Positions 52,958-60,805 of a stretch of 64,000 bases of DNA are shown piece after piece (positions within the stretch are counted from its first letter, which is position 1; each line of letters starts with the position of its first letter). A model generated the notes under the pieces. That model worked only from the letters and a program-made list of their open reading frames with translations. It searched no databases and had not been told where the DNA came from. Origin of the DNA: Micromonospora noduli (GTDB lineage Bacteria; Actinomycetota; Actinomycetes; Mycobacteriales; Micromonosporaceae); assembly GCF_003264365.1 (NCBI RefSeq), contig NZ_PYAK01000017.1, positions 49,893-113,892 of the forward strand, in the 5' to 3' direction. The translations under genes and the position numbers were made by a program.

Positions 52958-53350
52958 TCAGCGTGCCGTCCGGATGGTTGCCCGCGCCTGTGACAGCACC
53001 TTCTCACCCAGGCAGGTGGCGGTCACCTCGAGTCGGGTGAGACCGTCCTCGGTCACCTCGCGGACCCGCGCGGTCACCTCGATCTCGGTCCCCTGGTCGT
53101 CGTCGGGGACCACCACCGGACGGGTGAAACGCACGCCGTACTCGACCACCGCGTCCGGCGACCCGGCCCACCCGGTGACCGCCCGCCCGACCAGCGCCAT
53201 GGTGAACATGCCGTGGGCGATCACCCCGGGCAGGCCCACCTTCGTGGCCACCCGGTCGCTCCAGTGGATCGGGTTGAAGTCACCCGAGGCGCCGGCGTAG
53301 CGGACCAGGTCCGCGCGGGTCACCTGAAACGTCTGTGCTGGCAACTCCAT
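52958..53350 (-). CDS. HadB-like MaoC dehydratase subunit
   Basis: (R)-specific enoyl hydratase of the MaoC hot-dog fold, 130 residues. The active-site motif is GDFNPIHWSD with D24 and H29, followed by the hydratase signature LPGVIAHGMFTMALVGRAV. In mycobacteria HadB pairs with HadA to dehydrate 3-hydroxyacyl-ACP in mycolate synthesis. This organism, if a Micromonospora relative, lacks mycolates, so the role is more likely in a general fatty-acid or polyketide step. It lies 1 base after the HadA-like gene. The tRNA-Trp is next. Confidence 0.85.
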   Translation of the reverse strand: MELPAQTFQVTRADLVRYAGASGDFNPIHWSDRVATKVGLPGVIAHGMFTMALVGRAVTGWAGSPDAVVEYGVRFTRPVVVPDDDQGTEIEVTARVREVTEDGLTRLEVTATCLGEKVLSQARATIRTAR

Positions 53351-53351
53351 C

Positions 53352-53798
53352 TCACGCCTCCCCGCGAATGACATACCTGGCCCAGACCGCGACCACGGGT
53401 TCCCCGCCGACGGTGCTCACGTCGGTACGCGTGGTCAGGAAGCCGTGCCCACCCCTGGTGCTGACGTCCTCGATGGTGTTGGTGCAGACCAGCTCGTCGC
53501 CGGCGACCACCGGCCGGGTGTACGCGAACCGCTGGTCGCCGTGCACCAGGCGGCTGTAGTCGACACCCAGGGCCGGGTCCTCGATGATCTGGCTGCTCGC
53601 GGCCATCGTCACGATCACCGGAAACGTCGGCGGGGCCACCACGTCGGGGTGGCCCAGCGCCCGCGCGGCCTCCGGGTCGTGGTGAGCCGGGTCGGTGGCG
53701 CCGATGGCACTGGCAAACTCGCGGATCTTTTCTCGGCCCACCTGGTAGGGGGCGGTCGGCGGATACGTCCGGCCGACGAAGGAAGGGTCCAGAGGCAT
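53352..53798 (-). CDS. HadA-like MaoC dehydratase subunit
   Basis: Structural partner of HadB, 148 residues, hot-dog fold without the catalytic Asp-His pair. It begins LDPSFVGRTYPPTAPYQVGR and has DPALGVDYSRLVHGDQRFAY and RPVVAGDELVCTNTIEDVST. The HadA-HadB gene order next to rpmG and upstream of tRNA-Trp and secE-nusG is a well-known actinobacterial arrangement. Confidence 0.85.
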   Translation of the reverse strand: MPLDPSFVGRTYPPTAPYQVGREKIREFASAIGATDPAHHDPEAARALGHPDVVAPPTFPVIVTMAASSQIIEDPALGVDYSRLVHGDQRFAYTRPVVAGDELVCTNTIEDVSTRGGHGFLTTRTDVSTVGGEPVVAVWARYVIRGEA

Positions 53799-53823
53799 GC
53801 CGCGAACCTACACGGAAAGCCCA

Positions 53824-53882
53824 ATCGCCGACCTGATCGGTAGGCGGCGGCGGAGCCGCACCAAACCGGTCAGATCGGCGAT
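53824..53882. repeat. Imperfect inverted repeat between hadA and rpmG
   Basis: Arms 53824-53840 (ATCGCCGACCTGATCGG) and 53866-53882 match as reverse complements at 15 of 17 bases, around a 25-base GC-rich spacer. It lies between rpmG and the HadA start and could be a leader hairpin for hadAB or an operator. Confidence 0.5.
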
Positions 53883-53899
53883 CGGAAAGCTTCGACAAC

Positions 53900-53919
53900 G
53901 GCCGGCCCTGAGGCCGGCC
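53900..53919 (-). terminator. Short hairpin after rpmG
   Basis: GGCCGGCC and its complement (8 bp) with a CTGA loop, 5 bases beyond the rpmG stop. There is no T-tract. Confidence 0.45.
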
Positions 53920-53924
53920 AGCAG

Positions 53925-54092
53925 TCAGCGGGTCTCGCGGTGGACCGTGTGCCGACCGTCACGCGGGCAGAACTTCTTCAGCTCGATGCGGTCGGGGTCG
54001 TTGCGCCGGTTCTTGCGCGTGATGTAGTTGCGCTCCTTGCACTCCACACACGCCAAAGTGATCTTCGGCCGGACATCGGTAGCCTTCGCCAC
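53925..54092 (-). CDS. rpmG: 50S ribosomal protein L33
   Basis: Small 50S protein of 55 residues, from a GTG at 54092 with GAGGAAGG upstream. It contains [40 protein letters not shown] and [10 protein letters not shown]. The zinc site has C15, C18 and C42, but the fourth position is Asp45 where the Cys-rich form has Cys. It may therefore bind zinc only weakly or not at all. Its place upstream of the hadAB-like genes matches other actinobacteria. Confidence 0.95.
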   Translation of the reverse strand: MAKATDVRPKITLACVECKERNYITRKNRRNDPDRIELKKFCPRDGRHTVHRETR

Positions 54093-54226
54093 GGCGGAGT
54101 GCCTTCCTCGCTAACGGAAACAACTACGACGCGCCAGCCTAGACGCTGACAGCGCGGACATGCAAAGTGGGCGCCAGAAGCGCCCATTTTCTTACGACCA
54201 CCGGCAACGAGCCCGGAAGACGAGAG

Positions 54227-54299
54227 TAGCGGTGGCCGGACTTGAACCGGCGACACAGCGATTATGAGCCGCTTGCTCTACCATCTGAGCTACACCGCT
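54227..54299 (-). tRNA. metT: tRNA-Met (CAT, elongator)
   Basis: 73-nt cloverleaf on the minus strand. Acceptor AGCGGTG pairs with CACCGCT, and the anticodon loop is CTCATAA with CAT. The first base pair (A-U) and the D-arm AGCTCAGATGGTAGAGC mark the elongator type rather than the initiator. Confidence 0.95.
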
Positions 54300-54323
54300 G
54301 CGATGGGTCCAGCTGAACCCTCG

Positions 54324-54396
54324 AGCCCCCTTACGGAATCGAACCGTAGACCTTCTCCTTACCATGGAGACGCTCTGCCGACTGAGCTAAGGGGGC
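54324..54396 (-). tRNA. thrT: tRNA-Thr (GGT)
   Basis: 73-nt cloverleaf on the minus strand. Acceptor GCCCCCT pairs with AGGGGGC; the anticodon loop ATGGTAA carries GGT; the T-loop is TTCGATT. It lies 24 bases upstream of tRNA-Met and is probably co-transcribed with it. Confidence 0.96.
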
Positions 54397-54489
54397 CTGC
54401 GCGATCTCCCCGTGGGGCGCGCAGGAGTAAGAGTACACGGCCCGGCTCGACAGGTGAAATCGGATCCCCGGTGATCGTCCGCGCCCTGC

Positions 54490-57021
54490 TCAGGGCACGA
54501 CACGCAGGCGCGGAAGCTCCCCGTTGGCGACCGTCTCCGGCTCGACCTGGGCACCGAACCAGGCAGCCAGCCGCTCGTACGGCAGCGGCCTGCTGAACAG
54601 GAAGCCCTGCCCGATCTCACAACCGATGTCCTGGAGAAGCTCCAGGGTCAGCTCGCTCTCCACCCCCTCGGCCACCACCGCCAGACCGAACTGCTGGGAG
54701 AGGGTGACCACCGCGTTGACGATCGCCAGGTCCCCCGGGTCGGTCGCCATGCCCTGCACGAAGGAGCGGTCCACCTTCACCTCGTGCACCGGCAGCCGGC
54801 GCAGGTGCGCCAGGGACGAGTCACCCGTGCCGAAGTCGTCCACCGACAGCCGTACGCCGAGATCCCGCAGCCGTTGCAGGGTGGGGATCGGCCGGTCCGT
54901 GCCGTCCAGCACCCCCGACTCGGTGATCTCCAGGGTGAGGCGCTGCGCCGGCACCTTGTACTCGGTCAACAACTCCTGGACCCGGTCCGGGAAGTGCTGG
55001 TCGATGAGCGTACGAGCCGAAAGGTTGACCGCGATGGGCAGCGGTTGGTCGGCCAGCGCCCAGTCCCGGCTGCGCCGAAGGCCCTCCCGGAGGACCACCT
55101 CGGTGAGCCGGCTCAACTGGCCGGTGTGCTCGGCCACCGCCACGAAGTCTTCGGGCGCTACCGTGCCGTGCGCCGGGTGCTCCCATCGGGCCAGACACTC
55201 CACACCCACCAGGCGCCGGTCCCGCAGGGTCACCTTGGGCTGGAAGTAGACCTCCAGCTCGTCCTGGTCCAGTGCTCGGCGCAGGTCGCCGGCCAGACCC
55301 AACCGGCGCAGCGAACGGGACTCCAGCGCGGGATTGAACAGCTGCACGCTGCCCGGCACCGACTTGGCCGCGGTGGCGGCGAGGTCGACCCGGAGCAGCA
55401 GGGTCGCCGCGTCGCTGCCATGATCCGGGTGTACGGCCACCCCGACGGCGGTGTCCACGTCGAGGGTGAGCGCGTCGAAGACCATCTCGTCGCGGATCTG
55501 GTCGCGCAGTTGGGCGGCCAACTCGAGCGCCGCCTCAGCGCTCTCCAACCGCAGCGTCACCAGGAACTCGTCCCCGCCTGCACGGCCAACCAGAGCCGAC
55601 GACGGCGCACTGGCCCGCAACCGATTGGCGACCTCGGTGAGGACCTTGTCCCCGGCCGCGTGCCCCAGGGACTCGTTGACCTGGCGCAGCCCGTCGACGT
55701 CGAAGAGCAGCAGCGCCACCACCTCGCCCGGTGCGCGGATCTTGACCGACTCGTCCAACGCTCCGGTGATCCGCCGCCGGTTGGGCAGTCGGGTCAACGT
55801 GTCGTGGTGCGCGTCGTGCCGGAGCCGGTCGACCAGCCGCGAATTCTCCAGGGCCACGGCCGCGTGCGCTGCCACGGTCTCGAAGATGGGGATGTCACCA
55901 CGGGTGAAATGGCCGACGTCGCTGAGGCGGTTGGCGACCTCCAGGGTGCCGATGACCGCCTGGCCGGACCGGAGCGGCACGACGATGACATCCTTGATCT
56001 TGCCGTGGCTCAGGGCCTGGCGCTCGTTCGACTCTTCGTCGAAGGCGCGCCCCACCGCGATGGTCCGCCCCTCACCAGCGGCTCGCTGGCGGAGGGAAGC
56101 CGGCGTCCGTACGACGTCGAGCAGACCCGGATCGTCAACCCTGGCGGTGAGTAACACCTCAGGGTGGCGGCCCAGGGCGGGCAGCCACAGAGTCGCGTAC
56201 TCGGCCTGCATCAGGGCCCTGACCCGACCCAGGAGAGCATCGACGAGCGTCCCGTCCTGACCGCGCTCCCCGATTGCGCGGGTCAGGTCGTACATCGCGG
56301 CCAGCGTCCGGTGTTGCCGGAAGAACTCCGCGTAGGAGCGGTAGACCAGAACCAGGGCCACACCGAGTGCAATCAGCAGCACCAACGACCACCAGGTGGT
56401 CGTGACGGCGATCAGAATGATCAAACCGAGCGAGACGTTGATCGCCGCAGTGAGCAGGGCGGGGCGTGCGGTGCGAAGAGAGTCCCGTCCCGCCGGCCAG
56501 CCCTGTAGGAGGGTATGCACGCCGACGATGCCCGCAAGGCTGACGAGGATCACCGCGGTCACGGCCGCGAAAAGACTCAGCCAGGTACCGGGGTCGTCCA
56601 CCTCCTTCGAGGGCGGTAGCGCCTGAAGGAGGAGGACGGCGAGAGAGGTCCCGGCGGCCGCCTTGGCCACGTTGAACCAGAACTTGACGGGCGCGAACCG
56701 GTGCCGCGTCTGCGTGAGCATGGACGCCACCGTGTAGATGGCGACGACGGTCAGCGGTGGCAGCAGAAAGAGCGCTAGTACCAGCGGAATCTCGGTCAGG
56801 GTCATGCCGAACGACTGCCGCCGGACGACAAAGTTGAGGACCGGCATGCCCACGGCGGCCATGGCGACCAACAACAGGAGCGCGAGAAGCCATTCACCGA
56901 AGGGCTGGGAGGACACCAGCCCTGTGACCATGGAACAGATCGCTGCGAAGAACACCAGCGGCGCGGTGATGAACCAGGCACGATCCGCCGAACGGCGTCG
57001 CGATCGATCACGCGGAGCCAT
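54490..57021 (-). CDS. Membrane GGDEF/EAL cyclic di-GMP protein with GAF domain
   Basis: Protein of 843 residues. About 240 N-terminal residues form six to seven membrane helices (RAWFITAPLVFFAAICSMVT, WLLALLLLVAMAAVGMPVLN and so on), perhaps a sensor. A GAF-like domain (about 260-400) has VIGTLEVANRLSDVGHFT. GGDEF (about 410-580) has GRAGGDEFLVT intact near 479. EAL (about 590-830) reads GVECLARWEHP, with ECL for EAL; Asn in VNLSAR, LEITESG and DDFGTGDSSL are kept. So synthesis is likely possible, and hydrolysis plausible. ATG 57021 has GGGAG 6 bases upstream. It lies 57 bases after a 57-residue membrane peptide. Confidence 0.92.
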   Translation of the reverse strand: MAPRDRSRRRSADRAWFITAPLVFFAAICSMVTGLVSSQPFGEWLLALLLLVAMAAVGMPVLNFVVRRQSFGMTLTEIPLVLALFLLPPLTVVAIYTVASMLTQTRHRFAPVKFWFNVAKAAAGTSLAVLLLQALPPSKEVDDPGTWLSLFAAVTAVILVSLAGIVGVHTLLQGWPAGRDSLRTARPALLTAAINVSLGLIILIAVTTTWWSLVLLIALGVALVLVYRSYAEFFRQHRTLAAMYDLTRAIGERGQDGTLVDALLGRVRALMQAEYATLWLPALGRHPEVLLTARVDDPGLLDVVRTPASLRQRAAGEGRTIAVGRAFDEESNERQALSHGKIKDVIVVPLRSGQAVIGTLEVANRLSDVGHFTRGDIPIFETVAAHAAVALENSRLVDRLRHDAHHDTLTRLPNRRRITGALDESVKIRAPGEVVALLLFDVDGLRQVNESLGHAAGDKVLTEVANRLRASAPSSALVGRAGGDEFLVTLRLESAEAALELAAQLRDQIRDEMVFDALTLDVDTAVGVAVHPDHGSDAATLLLRVDLAATAAKSVPGSVQLFNPALESRSLRRLGLAGDLRRALDQDELEVYFQPKVTLRDRRLVGVECLARWEHPAHGTVAPEDFVAVAEHTGQLSRLTEVVLREGLRRSRDWALADQPLPIAVNLSARTLIDQHFPDRVQELLTEYKVPAQRLTLEITESGVLDGTDRPIPTLQRLRDLGVRLSVDDFGTGDSSLAHLRRLPVHEVKVDRSFVQGMATDPGDLAIVNAVVTLSQQFGLAVVAEGVESELTLELLQDIGCEIGQGFLFSRPLPYERLAAWFGAQVEPETVANGELPRLRVVP

Positions 57022-57077
57022 ACCGCTCCCTACGGCGCCTGCGGTTACCGCCCTTGAGTGGGGATGAGCTGAACCAG

Positions 57078-57251
57078 TCAGCGACCACTGCCGAAGACAG
57101 TGTTCTCCGGAACGACAGTCCAGATGAGATCGATGGCCTGAGCTCCGCTGGCACTGCCGTCGAAGAGGCCGGCGGGGAAGGCAACGATGGCGGCGGCAGC
57201 GAGAACAAGGAGGAGAGACCCACCGAGTCGGCCTAGCCTTCGACCAGACAT
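57078..57251 (-). CDS. 57-residue membrane or secreted peptide
   Basis: Short protein with a basic N-terminus (SGRRLGRLGG), one hydrophobic stretch (LLLVLAAAAIVAFPAGLF) and a short tail (IDLIWTVVPENTVFGSGR). ATG 57251 has AGGAG 6 bases upstream, which supports it as a real gene. It lies just before the GGDEF/EAL gene in the same direction and is probably co-transcribed with it; a small sensor or signal peptide role is a guess. Confidence 0.55.
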   Translation of the reverse strand: MSGRRLGRLGGSLLLVLAAAAIVAFPAGLFDGSASGAQAIDLIWTVVPENTVFGSGR

Positions 57252-57779
57252 GATCGCTCCTGTCGGGAGATGTACAGCGTTGATGGAGGTTCCACGATCG
57301 TGCCACAGCGCGGGCAGCCAGAGAAGTGGTGGCCGCCCTACTGGCCCCACCGTCTGTTACTTCTCGCCGTTCGGCCTACGGCCCCCAACGCACCGGACCA
57401 GATCACAAGCTTGCGGGGTGGTTCACCGCTTCACGCAGCGTTGAATACGACCTTCACCGCAATTCGGGGCCAGCTGTAGGCACTCGTCACATTCTCCGAC
57501 GGTCACCGTCAGCAACACCTCAACAGCCGGCGACGAACCCGCGCCTCCAATCCGGCCATCGACCACCATACCGGCTCCTCGCCATCCCGCCAGCCCTTCG
57601 TCGGGTTCATTTCAGTGGGCGGACAGCAACATGGGCGCTGATCACGAGCAGTGGATGCGCAGCTAACATCGCACTTGACATCGGCGGCGACAGATGGAGC
57701 GCGCTCCGGCGTAGGTCAACTCCGCCACGAGCTCGAGCGCCAACCTGGTGGCAGACCCACCGACAGGATCACCGCAACG
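57252..57779. other. Noncoding stretch before the fossil element
   Basis: About 530 bases without a gene that I can support. It should hold the promoter of the 57-residue peptide gene, though I do not recognise one. Several short frames here lack start signals and similarity. Composition is less GC-rich than the neighbouring genes in places, as expected for decayed accessory DNA. Confidence 0.5.
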
Positions 57780-58026
57780 CCCGGACCGAGCACGGCGGCC
57801 GGCGCGATCTCGGCCGCATGCGACTGCCTGATCGCAGGTGTGCACGGTCCGACCCTCGCGATCCTCTCGCCGGCATCTCGCCAACCAAGGGCAACGAGGG
57901 TGACGACCTGCGACGTTGGCTTGAGAGCACCCGTACACCAGCACAACGACAGCTGACGTCGACGCAGACGTCATCGCCGAAGCTCGCCATCTCGCCTTCG
58001 ACACCACAGCCAAGATCAGCAGCTGA
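57780..58026 (+). pseudogene. Decayed copy of the 169-residue element gene
   Basis: Three reading frames in turn match the intact gene at 58936-59445: ISAACDCLIAGVHGPTLAIL (against VIDAACDCLVAGVDSPTLRI), then AGISPTKGNEGDDLRRWLES (against AGISPTFGDESDELRRWLRD), then DADVIAEARHL (against NAEVAAEARQL) to a TGA at 58024-58026. At least two frameshifts and a large internal deletion separate the parts. It is a fossil of the same gene family, outside the present element and on its left side. Confidence 0.8.
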
Positions 58027-58035
58027 AAGGAGGTC

Positions 58036-58097
58036 GCTCATCGAGTGCGTGGCCGATCTTGTCGTTCATGGTGTCGCCGCCGCCGCGGATGAGTTGG
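58036..58097 (-). pseudogene. Fossil of an integrase C-terminus
   Basis: On the minus strand the sequence reads GGGDTMNDKIGHALDE, close to GGDDTMNDKIGDALA at the end of the intact integrase (59457-60650). The similarity stops at about 58100, where the tRNA-Tyr repeat region begins. The order (169-residue gene, then integrase 3' end in the opposite direction) is the same as in the intact element. Confidence 0.75.
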
Positions 58098-58110
58098 CGG
58101 CCAGACAAAG

Positions 58111-58213
58111 GACAACGGCCCCTGATCAGCATCTCTGCTGGTCAGGGGCCGTGTCCGCACCTGGTGGCGGGTAGAGGATTCGAACCTCTGAAGCTTTCGC
58201 GACGGATTTACAG
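58111..58213 (-). repeat. Left attachment-site repeat: tRNA-Tyr 3' half plus terminator
   Basis: Identical over 103 bases to 63898-64000. The minus strand starts in the anticodon loop (CTGTAAATCC) and continues through the variable arm, T-arm (AGAGGTTCGAATCCTCT), acceptor end and encoded CCA (58162-58164), then a 16-bp terminator stem (58116-58151). Upstream of the loop the bases GACGCC do not pair with the remaining anticodon strand, so this copy is a fragment, not a working tRNA. The left flank shares GGCCAGACA with the other copy three bases beyond. Confidence 0.93.
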
Positions 58214-58342
58214 GGCGTCAGTGATCTTGCACCGGTCAGCGCCTCTGAGCTGCTCCTTCTCACCGCCGCAGCGACCCCGACCGATCAGCCGCCCACCATG
58301 TGCCCACGCCCACGGCAACGGCGCCAGGACGACGCCCCGTGT

Positions 58343-58858
58343 TCAGGCTGCTCCCCAGTCGTCGGTCGCGCAGCCGACCTCGAAGCTCCACCAGCCATCC
58401 GCCTCGCCTCGTTGCAAAGTCGCCTTGATCCCGGAGAGATCTGCACTCGCTGGCACGGTGAAAGCAACGAGAGGGAGTTCCTTGCTGAACGTCTCGCCGC
58501 CGATGCCGAAGGGTGCCAGGCGGTCGTAGACAGCTTGGGCGCTTGGTCCGAGTGGGCCACGGGGCTCCGGCAGGACTCTTACGGTGCAGTTGCCCGACGC
58601 CTCGACCCGCCCGGTTGCCCAGCAAAGTCCGTCCGGACTCACGGTGAAGCGCACCAGGTCGCCCTCAGCAACGCCGTCTTGAAGGAACGGAGCGTTGCAA
58701 ATGCGAGCCGTGTCCGTGCCCGCAGCGACACCCCACAGGCCCTCGGTGTCGTAGGGAAGCCAACCTTCCCGCGGCACAAACTTGAACCAAATCTTGATGA
58801 AGTGGTCGCCGGCCGGCGGGGTGCGGTCCGGTGCGGGTGAGGCCATGGCCGACATCAT
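58343..58858 (-). CDS. DUF4265-like protein
   Basis: Protein of 171 residues without membrane segments. The order FIKIWFKFVPREGWLPYDTE, GLWGVAAGTDTARICNAPFL and GVAEGDLVRFTVSPDGLCWA is that of DUF4265 proteins, whose function is not known. ATG 58858 is the outermost start; ATG 58855 and 58846 are alternatives. It is divergent from the 169-residue gene, with about 75 bases between them, so the two may share a control region. DUF4265 genes are frequent in accessory regions, which fits this context. Confidence 0.75.
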   Translation of the reverse strand: MMSAMASPAPDRTPPAGDHFIKIWFKFVPREGWLPYDTEGLWGVAAGTDTARICNAPFLQDGVAEGDLVRFTVSPDGLCWATGRVEASGNCTVRVLPEPRGPLGPSAQAVYDRLAPFGIGGETFSKELPLVAFTVPASADLSGIKATLQRGEADGWWSFEVGCATDDWGAA

Positions 58859-58935
58859 CCCCTGGGACGCCAGGTCGATTCACAGCAGACGGATATGGCG
58901 GAGACAACGCTGGCTTGGCGGCGGACCATGTACCG

Positions 58936-59445
58936 ATGCTCAGCAAGGACACGCTCGCTCACCTCCAGGACGCCGCCATCCTCTGGAGCGTCGGTTCCCT
59001 CCCTGCAACTGACGTAATCGATGCCGCCTGTGACTGCCTCGTCGCAGGCGTAGACAGCCCGACCCTCCGCATCCTGGCCGGCATTTCGCCCACCTTCGGT
59101 GATGAGAGTGACGAGCTGCGCCGCTGGCTCCGTGACGCGCTGGTAGAGCTTTCCCTGGCCTACTGCCAGGAAGGAAGCAGGGAGGGCGAAGAGGCTGCGG
59201 TCCGCGTCATGGCACGACGGCTCCTGGCCGGAACGATCACCCCATCGGACCTGACGAGTTGGGCATACAGGTACATCACCTCTGAGGGGAACCCGATTGC
59301 TCGCGAGTTGGTGCGCCTCGATGACTCCTACGAACTCGCCCAGTTCATCGACACCGACATGACGGCGTTGAACGCAGAGGTGGCTGCGGAAGCCCGACAG
59401 CTGGTCGAGAGCGACCCCGGACCGGTCGGAGAGGCTACTTCCTGA
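58936..59445 (+). CDS. Unknown 169-residue element protein
   Basis: Soluble, acidic, helical protein that I do not recognise. It starts LSKDTLAHLQDAAILWSVG, has VIDAACDCLVAGVDSPTLRI, and RRWLRDALVELSLAYCQEGS in the middle, and ends in RQLVESDPGPVGEATS. ATG 58936 was chosen because similarity to the fossil copy and the regular helix pattern begin after it; the open frame upstream to 58831 is less protein-like. It is followed 11 bases later by the convergent integrase. A decayed homologue with the same neighbour lies left of the element, so it seems to belong to the element's core. Confidence 0.65.
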   Translation: MLSKDTLAHLQDAAILWSVGSLPATDVIDAACDCLVAGVDSPTLRILAGISPTFGDESDELRRWLRDALVELSLAYCQEGSREGEEAAVRVMARRLLAGTITPSDLTSWAYRYITSEGNPIARELVRLDDSYELAQFIDTDMTALNAEVAAEARQLVESDPGPVGEATS

Positions 59446-59456
59446 CTGGCAGGGGT

Positions 59457-60650
59457 TCATGCGAGGGCGTCGCCGATCTTGTCGTTCATGGTGTCGTCGC
59501 CACCGTCGATGCAGTTGGCGTAGACGCGGAGGAGCACGGCGACGCCGTGGCCCAGGCGCCGGGCTACCTCGGTCGGCGGGACGCCGGCATTCAGCCAGAG
59601 CGAGGCTGCCGCGTGCCGCAGGTCGTACGGCCGGCGGACGAGTGGCGAGGCAGCCTGCGATTCGGTCAGCGCCTTCTCTCGGGCGAGCTTCCACCAACGG
59701 TCGTAGACGGACTCGGAGAGCGGCCCACCGTGCAGGCCCCGGAAGAACCGCCCGTCCGGCCCCACCCCGTGATTCTCGACGTGCGCGCACAGCAGCTCGA
59801 CGAGCCGGGGCGGGATCGGGACCATACGAGTCTCAGCCCTCCCCCGGTGCTTGAGTCCGCGCCGCTCGTGGGGGCCGCCGTCGTCAGTCCAGTGCGACCC
59901 GGCGCGCGACGAGGTACCGGCGAGCACCAGGCGACCCCAGAGATATTCGATCTTCTCGTGTTCGCAGGACCGGGAAGGCTTCACCGCCGCCAGGTCGTCG
60001 AAGTCGGCCCCGCAGTCGGCGCACCGGCCGGCAAGGTCGCAGTCCTCCCGCCATAGGTCTGCGGCTTCCGAGGGACGCATCCCCGCGTAGTAGAGGCAGC
60101 CGAAGAACGCGGTGACCTTGTCGGCGCGTTTGCCGAGAGATTTCACCGCCTCCAGCAGCGTGGCGACCTGGGTTGGGTTCGCCACGACCCGCCGGTCGAT
60201 CGATTGCGCGACCTCGGGCGCAGTCCACTGAACCCGGTCGACCGGGTTGGAAGCGATCAGCTCCAGCTCGACGGCGTACCCGAGCACGTTGTAGAAGGTC
60301 GCCCGCTTCCGCTGGACGGTGGAGGCAGCCGCGGGCTTGCCGTCGAGGCGTACGCAGAGGCTGTCGAGGACGCGGCGGACCATCGCGGGTGAGTCCAGCT
60401 CGACGACCGGGAGGGACGCGGTTTCCAGCCAGGACAACAATGCGAAGGACCAATTCCTCGACTCACGGGACCTGCGGGAGTCGATCGTTGATGCCGCGTT
60501 CGACCTAGAGTCGGCGGTCGGCAAGCTGTCCGGTGCCGCGATGGGCGATGACGCCCGCGCAGAGAAGCTGATCCGGATCATCGGCGAGTTCATGTGGGAG
60601 ACAAGACGTGAACGGAGCGCATGAGGACGCTCCCTTGGCCGCAGCAACAA
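59457..60650 (-). CDS. Tyrosine recombinase (integrase), probably 5'-truncated
   Basis: Catalytic domain complete: R192 in YYAGMRPSEAADL, Y342 (in place of the first His) and R345 in PYDLRHAAAS, H368 in RRLGHGV, and nucleophile Y377 in LRVYANCID. Between the first Arg and the later motifs is an insertion with C210, C213, C229 and H231, a possible zinc knuckle. Similarity to actinobacterial integrases starts only near residue 66 (NWSFALLSWLE); the usual arm-binding N-terminal ~150 residues are absent, and residues 1-65 are low-complexity and look like a chance frame. The 5' end meets another gene fragment near 60455. A truncated, inactive gene is more likely than a novel short form. Confidence 0.75.
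   Translation of the reverse strand: MLLRPRERPHALRSRLVSHMNSPMIRISFSARASSPIAAPDSLPTADSRSNAASTIDSRRSRESRNWSFALLSWLETASLPVVELDSPAMVRRVLDSLCVRLDGKPAAASTVQRKRATFYNVLGYAVELELIASNPVDRVQWTAPEVAQSIDRRVVANPTQVATLLEAVKSLGKRADKVTAFFGCLYYAGMRPSEAADLWREDCDLAGRCADCGADFDDLAAVKPSRSCEHEKIEYLWGRLVLAGTSSRAGSHWTDDGGPHERRGLKHRGRAETRMVPIPPRLVELLCAHVENHGVGPDGRFFRGLHGGPLSESVYDRWWKLAREKALTESQAASPLVRRPYDLRHAAASLWLNAGVPPTEVARRLGHGVAVLLRVYANCIDGGDDTMNDKIGDALA
60455..60624 (+). pseudogene. 3' fragment of an unknown gene
   Basis: The frame FLDSRDLRESIVDAAFDLES and AEKLIRIIGEFMWETRRERS has a protein-like helical composition and ends at TGA 60622-60624. It has no start codon of its own near 60455 and joins the truncated integrase end back to back. 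It looks like the tail of a gene cut by a deletion or rearrangement. Product not recognised. Confidence 0.4.
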
Positions 60651-60805
60651 AGCGCACCAATCGGAAGGACCGATCGTCCCCTCGACACCCTCAGCAGAGG
60701 GCTCCCTAATAGTGTCAACTCGGAGCTTCGCGACAAAGTGTCTGCTAGGCGGCAGGCAGAGGCATCGTCTTCCATCTCACCAACTACCCAAGCCAGAATC
60801 ATCGC

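Noticed and set aside
57651..58174. Possible intact genes left of the attachment repeat
   Set aside because: The matches to the element gene change frame at least twice, so the open frames are relics, not working genes.
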